This document shows, in pieces, positions 57,026-64,000 of a stretch of DNA of 64,000 nucleotides. Source of the DNA: Anaeramoeba flamelloides (taxonomy: Eukaryota; Metamonada; Anaeramoebidae); NCBI GenBank assembly GCA_027625915.1, contig JANTQA010000036.1:739501-803500 (forward strand), in the 5' to 3' direction. Within the stretch, counting starts at the first letter, position 1; each line of letters begins with the position of its first letter. A program made the translations under genes and the position numbers. The notes below the pieces were generated by a model. It was not told where the DNA came from. It made no database searches and saw only the letters and a program-made list of their open reading frames with translations.

Positions 57026-57965
57026 TAATAAACCAATTTTTTTTATATGAAACCAAGTAATAAACCTACACAGAGTTTGTAAAAGAAGTGTATATATAGA
57101 ATAGTCGTTTTTATATTTGATATCCTTAGTAGATTAACTTATTTTGAAAAAAAAAGTATTTTATGGATGTTTATTAATAAGTTGGGAAAATGATAATTGT
57201 TATTCTTGTTTTTTGATCGATTGAATATTGTTTTTGAAAAAGTAAAATTTAATTAATCATCATTCTAATAAGTGGCTATTTGTAATTTTCAATATTTAAA
57301 TCATAAAAAAAACATTCGATTTTAAATAAAAGTAATTATATAACAATTTTCCTAATATTGACAATTAAAAATCTTTTCAGTTTTTTTTTTTTAATGTCAG
57401 GGATATTTTTTCAATACACTCTATTTTAGCCATTACTCAAAACTCAATTATTTTTTTATAAAATAATGCCAAAAGTTGAATAAGCAAGTATAATTTGATT
57501 TTGGAACCTTTTCAATCGAAATTTTGAATTTGGATAGGGGTGAAAATAGTTTTCAACAAAGTACAAATTGTAATAAAAAAACTAAAAATTTTTAAAGATT
57601 TATTAGTTAAACTTTCTTTGAAGGTTAAAAATATGTATTTGGTCTTAAAGCAACTTTTTTTATCTCCAAAATCAGGATAGACCTTAAAATATCCAAGAGA
57701 TCAAAGCTAAATTTGAAATATTCTAAATACTCGTTATTAGTTTTGGAGAAGAGATCCCTGATAGACTTTGTCCCTTTAATGAAATATTCGAAATCTTTTT
57801 TTTATGAAAAGATAGGCTCGAGTATTGTCCTTAAAAAACCTATTTTGTGGAAAGGTATTTCTTTCAATTGTGTGTAACGAAATCTCGAAAAACAAAAAGG
57901 TTTTATTTTTTCAAATTTTTACTTTTGCCTTACTTTTAAGATTCTTCGACAAAAAAAAGAAACAA
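57026..57965. other. Spacer upstream of UBE2H
   Basis: AT-rich. The UBE2H frame stays open back to 57825, but those residues have no family counterpart and are not included in the gene. Confidence 0.4.
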
Positions 57966-60900
57966 ATGAACAAAAACAAACGATTACAAATTGATGTGAT
58001 GCAACTTTTCCAATCAAATTATGAAGTCAAAACTGATAAAGGATCGCTGTCTGAATTTAGTGTAAAGTTTTTTGGTCCAGAAAATTCACCTTACGAAGAA
58101 GGTGTATGGGATGTTCTTGTCCAAGTTCCAGACGAGTACCCTTATAAATCTCCCTCTATTGGGTTTAAGAATCGTATCTTTCACCCTAACATTGATTTTG
58201 AGTAATTAACTTTTCCTTTTTTTTCTTTTTTATTGTAATTAGTAATTCAGAAAACAAAAAAACAAATTCCAGCTCTTTTTTTTAATATTCACACTTTATT
58301 GAAGCACAACCAAAAAAACCAAGTCCTTTTAAGAATCATAATTTGAAACTCCAAAAAGACAAACCAAATACAATAATTTTCTTGCAAATTTTAAATTTTA
58401 AACTGAGTTTTTCTATTTTCCTTTTTTTTTTCAGACTGTTAGCCACGAAACAGCATGAATAAAATTTTCATACATTTGCTTTTATAAAAAGGCTGACAAC
58501 AAGTTTTATCAGTGACACTTCAAACAATTTAATTCACCCTTTTTAAGAAGTCCAGTTAACACTTTCAAAAACTGAAAGTACATACTTTTTTCAAACAGTT
58601 GTTGGCTTTCCAAAAAATAGTTCAAAATATCTTTACAAAGGTGTTTGTTTTGAACACAAGAAACTGTTTTAATTCAAGAGTTTCTAAGAATAAGATTTAT
58701 AATTCTTGTTTTGTGAAACAGATCTTTCGATAATTATATTTTTACAGAAAGATAAAGGCAAATTTGGTGCTATTTGTTTTTTAGTCAACACTTTTCGATT
58801 TCTCAGGAAAGGTTTTTAAGAAGCTAAACAGCTAATAAGATTTGAGTAATTGCAAGACTATTCGCAAACTCGGAATGATTTGGTGACATAATTTTTTTCA
58901 AAAATAACCCGTTTTCTTTTTTAAGACGCCTAATCTGGTATTTTTGATCAATCACTTAATTCAAGACTTATTCTAAAGTCGCGAATTAAAAAACATACTA
59001 CCAATTCTAAGACATTCATTCACCAAAGTTCCTTTTATTTTTTTTACCAATTTTTTTGTTGATTTTAATTCGAATTTTTTATTAATCGCTTTTTTGATTC
59101 ATTTTTTTGAAAATGTGAAAAATTATTAAAGACATATTAAAGAAAATAGCCATAACACCCTCTTATTATTTCAGAAGTTGAAAATGATTAATCCCAATAT
59201 AAGTATTTGGGATTTAAATCGGAGAAACTTTTCATCTCGTTTTCTTTTTTTCAATTCTTAAATATCTCTTTCCTTTAGAACTGTTATTTTAAACCAATAT
59301 ATATATATATATATAAATATTAATATAGAGAACTGACTCAAACAAAATGAAATTCACTAATTTTAATTTACTGCTGTGAAAAAAAAGTGTTTAAAAACAT
59401 CAAAAAAGTGACTTTTTTTTTTTTGAAATATTAAAAATTTAATTATTCAAATTAAACTCTGTTTCAGTCAAAGGGGCCCAAATTTTTTTTCAAATATCAA
59501 TTATTTTATATAATTGACCTTTAAAAAACAAATAAGAAATAAGCAGAATAATAAACCTCAAAGAATTGTTGATATATGTCTGAAAGAAAACCAATTAATC
59601 AATAAATTTTCTTAAAAAAATTGAAAAACCCAAATTCTTAGGACCCCATTGAGAAAAACAACAATGTTCGTTTTAAACTTCTACTGGCATTTGAATAATA
59701 AATAGGAAACAATTTTGACTTCATTTTTCATACTTTTATTTTAGAAATCAAGTCCCCAAACGAAGTTTGTTGGTATTTGTGGTCTCTATTTGAAAAAGGA
59801 AGTGAAACATTGAAAAAAACAACAATTTTCATTTAGATCTTCAATTGAAGATCCAAGAAAATTTCAATCAAAATCAATATGACTTTGTTAACAACCATTC
59901 TCATCATTTCAATAACATTAGAATAACACATTTTTACTGTGTGGCTATAAGGTATATCCAAAAAAGTGAGGAAAAGAATTTAGTATCAAAAAAAAAAAGG
60001 AAATAAAATATTTCCAAAAAAGTCAGGATTTTTTTTGTATATTTCAAATAATATTCACTCTGTTAGTATTTCAATTCATAAATTGATAATATAAAATTAA
60101 GAGGAATATCAATACCGATTGAATTAAATCAGTGCCAATTGTTTATATTTGAAAAGATGCCCATCAAAGCATTTCCAAAAAAAAAATGAAAAAAAAATGA
60201 AACACTTTTTTTATACAAAACAAGGCACGGCTCAATTTCAATAAAAAATGCACAATGTATTTTTATTTTATTTTATTTTGGGGGGGGGGGGGTTAATTTT
60301 CTCTTATAGTCGCTAGGTTTTCCAGAATTTAAAGGAATGGAGTAAAATCATAGATATTATTCAATTCTTTTAAATTCCGGAAAACAGCCGTTAGCTTTTT
60401 TTAAATTTTAGAAATAAAAAGAAAATTTTTGAAATTTTCTTTTAATTTCTAAAATTGAAAAAAATTGCCATTCGCTTTTCCAGAATTTAAAATAATTGAT
60501 TAAAATCTATGATTTTTCTCAATTCTTTTGAATTTTGGAAAAGCTAGGCACTATACGGCACTCTACGACACTTTCCGTTAGGTTTTTTTTTATTTTTGAA
60601 ATAAACAATAAATTAAATAAATTTCCGGTTTATTCCTTAAATTAAAAAAAAACACGGAACTTGGCGGGAACTTTCGTTAATCTTTTCCAAAATTTAAAAG
60701 AAAAGAGTGAAATCAAAGATTTTACTCAATTATTTTGAATTCTGAAAAAGTGTCGTTAGGGTTTCTTGAGTTTTCTGTTTATTTGAAAAATCAATAGATA
60801 TTCCAGATAAAAAAAAAAGAAACCCCCAAGAAACCCCCAAGAAAACCTGGCGCTTGACGACACTCTCCGGCACTTGAAGGCACTTCCCTAATTTCTAAAT

Positions 60901-63472
60901 TTTTGTTTAGAAGTTTTTAAAAAGACTCATAATTAATAAATTGTTTAGATGATGTTAACGCATAAATTCCAATATCAAAAAAAAAAAAAAAACAGTAACG
61001 CAACTGTCTTGCTCACAAGCATAACCAGAATTCATCTGATGAGAAAAATTATTGTTCAAATTTTACAAGTTAGAATTTTTGTAAAAAAATTTTATTTTTT
61101 TTCAAGCAAATAATTTTTTTACTTTTAAAGGAAAATACCTTTTCATTGTGTTCGATAAAAACTATTATCGGGAGAAAAAATTGTTTAATGATTCCAATAA
61201 GAAGCTTGAATAATGAAATGAATTCCATTGGAATAAACCTTCAAAAAAAAAACCATCAAAAACAGAAATTTTGTAGTTACAATTTTTTTTTAATGATAGT
61301 AAATTAGAAATAAATTTTCAATTTTTACTATTTGTACTTAATAAATACCCAATAAAAATTCTAAATTCAGATTGTTTCTGGACATATTCGGTTTTAAGTT
61401 TAAAGTATAAACTTTTACTTTATGAATTTGAAGAATTATTCTATTTGAATTTCAATTTGAAATTTTCATGTACCAAAGGGCATGCCACCCGAATGAAAAA
61501 AAGCATAGTTTTCTGATCTAATTTAGAATTGGTAAAAATGTGAAAATTTTGTCTTCTTTTCTGCCACCGCAATAGTTATTTGTTTTGGTTAATGATAAAG
61601 AAAAATTATGATTCTATATTGAAATTTTTAAACAAAAATTTAGAAATTAGGGAAGTGTAGCCAAGTTGTGTGGAGTGCCGTCAACTGTCTACTTTTTTTT
61701 AATTTTTGAAATTAAAAAGAAAATTTTGAAATTTTCTTTTCATTTCTTAAAATAAAAAAAACCCAATGGTGACTTTCTTGATGTTTTCTGTTTATTCGTG
61801 AAGTGTTCTAGGTTTTTTTTGAGGTTTTCTATTTTATTTGTGAAGTGTTCTAGGTTTTTTTTAAACTATTTTTCAAAATTTTTGACTCACTTTATAATGT
61901 TAATGGGAGTTGTTTTGAGGGTTTATTCCAGTATTCTTAACAAAAAAATATTTTCAAATTTTTGGATGAGAATCATTTTTTCTAATTTTGCAAATTTTAG
62001 TTTTGCTTTTTCAAATTTTTGTTTTGTTCTTTTTTTGAAAATTTTTCTATTTCTTTGTTTTTTTTTCTTTTTCTTTTTTTTTTTAATTTTGGTTTGAAAA
62101 TTGTAGAAAAAAAAAATAGATCTTTGAAAAGACAAATAATCACTATGAAAATTGAGACTATTTAATGTCTTTGAAAATGAATTTATTTATTCATAAAAAA
62201 TCTTCTTGTTCAACTTTTTTTCAGTGAAAGTTCAGTAATAAAAAATCTGTAATACTCATTTCAAAAATTGTGACTCACTTTTTTTTAGTTTTTGGTTTTA
62301 TTTTTTTTTAATTTTTAATATATCAGGTTTTTATATATTTAGAATGACTTAAAAGTGAATTACCAATCAGATTTGTTTATTAATTGTTCTTGAATACTAA
62401 AGGATAATTTTTTTTTTTTCAATTTATTATTTCAGATGAGTCACAATTTTTGAAATAAACAGAAAATTTTAATAAATTTTCGGTTTATTTCAAAAAGTAA
62501 AAAAAACCTAACGAAAATCTATTGATTTTCCAAATAAATAGAAAACTCAAAAAAACCTAACGAAAATCTATCAATTTTGTAAATAAATAGAAAACCCAAA
62601 AAAACCTAACTTTAATTTTTCAGGTTTTAAAAAAAAAAGAGTAAAATCTTGGATTTTGGTTCAATTCGTTTAAATTCTGGAAAACCTAACGGAAGTGCCT
62701 AGGTTTTTTTTAATCCGAGTAAGAAATCAAAAATTTATTTAAATTTTTGGTTTATTTCTTAAATTAAAAAAAAAACTAAGTCCTATAAGAAAAAAATTAA
62801 TTTCCTCCCTTCGAAATAAAAAAAATGGTTATTTGTTTTAAAAAATATAACTCTTTTCCACAGTGTTAAAAACGGTTACAAGTTGCAAGAGTTTTTAACG
62901 TAAAACATGTTTTGTAATTTTTTAGGCGTATAAAAAAAACAAAATAAAAATGTTTTCATAAGATTTTCACACAAGGCCTCCCTATTAAATGGAAAAACGC
63001 GAATTTCCATTATTTTTCCTCGCTTTTAACAGGATTGGATCCTACCTGTGTAGTGTTTTTTCTTTGTTTAGAGACTAATAATAACTAAATAAAGAACATT
63101 CATAAGCTACATCATTTATTTAATAATGTGTGTAATATTTTCTTAAATTTAAACAAAATACCAAATGAGAATAGATAAGAAATTTTCAAATATTTTTTTC
63201 ATTTACACTTTTTTACAAAAACTTTCATAAAATTAATATTTTACACTTATTTTTTTTGAATAATTATCTTTATTTTTATTTTTTATTAATATTAAATTTA
63301 AATCTTTATTATTAAAGTTCCGGCAGTGTTTGTTTGGATGTTATTAATCAAACGTGGAGTCCCGTTTTTAGTACGATTTCTTCTTTCTATTGTTTCTTAA
63401 ATTTCTATTAAATTTGACATTTTAAATTTTTTGTTTTAAAAATCTTCTCAATTTGAATCTTATAATACAAAT

Positions 63473-63521
<49 letters not shown>

Positions 63522-63823
63522 TTACAATAATAGATTTAATCAACATTTTTGATATATTTTTACCACAATTACTCTTGTACCCAAATCCAACAGATCCATT
63601 AAATCATGATGCAGCAAACTTGCAGACAAAAGACCTTGAAGCATATCAAAAATATGCAAAGGAAATGGTAAAAAAATATGCTTTAAATAAGAATTATAAA
63701 AAACAAAACACAACAAAAAATGAAAATGAAGATAATAACCAAGATGAACTTTCTGATTTAAGTGGGAGCGAAGAACTTTCTGATTTATCTGGCGCTGAGG
63801 GCTTTAGTGATTCTGATCTTTAA
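57966..63823 (+). CDS. UBE2H: Ubiquitin-conjugating enzyme E2 H, three exons
   Basis: Exons 57966-58201, 63318-63370 and 63534-63823 join to 579 nt, 192 residues (183 in human). UBE2H/Ubc8 is the E2 of the GID/CTLH ligase. The UBC fold is unambiguous: [40 protein letters not shown], then [17 protein letters not shown] with the active-site Cys at about residue 84, and [20 protein letters not shown]. The acidic Ser/Asp C-terminal tail ([20 protein letters not shown]) is the family hallmark. The donor GTAATT at 58202 and acceptor TTAAAG restore an Asp codon (phase 2). The second donor GTACGA and acceptor AATAG restore Asn (phase 1). The ATG chosen gives [15 protein letters not shown], aligning with the family start. 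Oddity: intron 1 is 5.1 kb of nested repeats. Confidence 0.95.
58202..59452. other. UBE2H intron 1, unique part
   Basis: AT-rich intron with a (TA)n tract near 59300-59315. No coding pattern apart from the flanking exon. Confidence 0.5.
59453..59950 (+). repeat. Family A TIR element, copy 5 (right end lost)
   Basis: Left terminus TTTCAGTCAAAGGGGCCCAA is intact. The sequence aligns with copy 2 up to about TTTACTGTGTGGCTATAAGG, where it is truncated. It carries the central palindrome. Confidence 0.75.
60280..60945 (-). mobile_element. LINE 3' end carrying a hairpin-module array (minus strand)
   Basis: On the minus strand a LINE C-terminal remnant (60888-60945, inverse of CCCTAATTTCTAAATTTTTG) leads into about 580 bp of hairpins and GC-richer spacers (60302-60887). 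The LINE terminal sequence resumes as the inverse of TTAATTTTCTCTTATAG, and a run of 13 G (60280-60292) stands where other copies have GAAGGGAGG. The array therefore lies inside the LINE 3' end between the LEIR codons and the terminal block. Confidence 0.6.
60302..60887. repeat. Hairpin-module array, longest copy
   Basis: Palindromes in order: alpha (60312-60385), beta-like (60396-60470), alpha (60473-60545), beta (60578-60653), alpha (60678-60750), then a third type with CCCCCAAGAAACCCCCAAG. Arms are about 25-38 nt and mostly matched. Spacers contain CACTATACGGCACTCTACGA, GGCACTTGAAGGCACTTCCC and GGAACTTGGCGGGAACTTTC. They are clearly GC-richer than the surrounding DNA. Confidence 0.75.
60946..61589. 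other. UBE2H intron 1, segment between two inverted LINE ends
   Basis: About 640 bp of AT-rich sequence with no coding pattern, bounded by the truncated 5' edges of the two opposed LINE remnants. Confidence 0.4.
61590..62810 (+). mobile_element. LINE 3' end carrying a hairpin-module array (plus strand)
   Basis: Mirror of 60280-60945. LINE codons ([11 protein letters not shown], 61618-61651) end at ATTAGGGAAGTG. Hairpin modules follow (61655-61870), then a family B element (61871-62456), then more modules (62457-62770). The LINE terminal sequence CCTATAAGAAAAAAATTAAT, TTCCTCCCTTC and an A-rich tail close it. The array sits at the same LINE position as in the opposed copy. Confidence 0.6.
61871..62456 (+). 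repeat. Family B TIR element, copy 2
   Basis: Termini TTTCAAAATTTTTGACTCAC and the inverse of TTTCAAAAATTGTGACTCAT. Aligns to 33180-33707 throughout. It splits a beta hairpin module, so it inserted after the array formed. Confidence 0.78.
62811..63317. other. UBE2H intron 1, 3' part
   Basis: AT-rich sequence without a recognised repeat, ending at the TTAAAG acceptor before 63318. Confidence 0.45.
63371..63533 (+). other. UBE2H intron 2 with AAT microsatellite
   Basis: A 163-nt GT-AG intron containing an uninterrupted (AAT)n tract of about 15 units at 63476-63522, close to the acceptor. Splice sites are fixed by the conserved [13 protein letters not shown] junction. Confidence 0.85.
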
Positions 63824-64000
63824 ATTTTAATATTTTTGTAAACAAAAAAATAAATAAAAAATAAATCAAAAATAGAATAATAAAAAACAATATTGATATT
63901 ACTTTATCTCGAAAAATAAAAATAAAAAAATTAGATTACAAAACAACAGTAGTTTTTTTTTAAAAAATTTTCAAATGTGAATTTCATTTTTTTTATTGTA
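63824..64000. other. 3' flank of UBE2H
   Basis: AT-rich downstream sequence with several AATAAA words (for example near 63850-63860) that could serve for polyadenylation. Confidence 0.4.

Noticed and set aside
57825-57965. N-terminal extension of the UBE2H frame
   Set aside because: The extra 47 residues have no counterpart in the family, and the internal ATG aligns with the normal start.
1-64000. tRNA, rRNA, CRISPR array, bacterial operon or virus-like element
   Set aside because: No cloverleaf with A/B boxes, no conserved rRNA stretch, no regular repeat-spacer array and no capsid, envelope or integrase motif was seen on either strand by eye.

Overview
This window reads as nuclear DNA of an AT-rich eukaryotic microbe. 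Codons read with the standard code (TAA, TAG and TGA all act as stops). Introns are GT-AG and mostly about 110-400 bp. Proteins carry long Lys/Glu and Asn runs, and intergenic DNA is full of poly-A/T tracts and transposon debris. Conserved genes (SNU13, UBE2H, a COPS9-like subunit, acyloxyacyl hydrolase, a MARK-type kinase fold) exclude prokaryotes and organelles. The KE-repeat and Asn-rich style and the LINE/MITE load suggest an amoeboid protist (Anaeramoeba-like or amoebozoan); that placement is inference.

Layout. 1.8-2.8 kb (-): SNU13 with a large lysine-rich N-terminal tail. 3.5-4.4 kb: LINE tail. 5.8-7.5 kb (-): a 577-residue helical protein I do not recognise. 9.8-11.1 kb (-): a large exon of an unrecognised Asn-rich protein. 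11.2-14.6 kb: nested inverted-repeat elements. 14.6-15.8 kb (-): a four-exon unknown gene. 21.5-29.7 kb (-): a complete acyloxyacyl hydrolase gene in four exons, with one 6-kb intron that holds a TIR element which itself contains a LINE. 34.2-34.5 kb (+): a 58-residue COPS9-like gene. 40.3-40.8 kb (-): a small membrane protein. 45.7-48.7 kb (-): a three-exon MARK/Kin1-like pseudokinase with a C-terminal KA1-like domain. 58.0-63.8 kb (+): UBE2H in three exons, whose first intron is 5.1 kb and packed with repeats.

The rest is mostly repeats. I could pair copies and read terminal inverted repeats for several non-autonomous DNA-transposon families, named A-J here, including a roughly 195-bp TA-flanked mariner-like MITE present three times. 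A non-LTR retrotransposon (LINE) occurs in at least six truncated copies. The most unusual structure is an array of short near-perfect hairpins separated by GC-richer spacers containing variants of GGCACTTGACGACACTCT. Two inverted copies of it lie at the same point in LINE 3' ends inside the UBE2H intron, and another lies beside a LINE fragment near 43.5 kb.

The genes do not form a pathway. They are independent housekeeping or signalling genes (splicing, ubiquitin conjugation, COP9 signalosome, lipid/LPS deacylation, kinase-like scaffold) in transposon-rich DNA. No tRNA, rRNA, CRISPR array or virus-like element was recognised.
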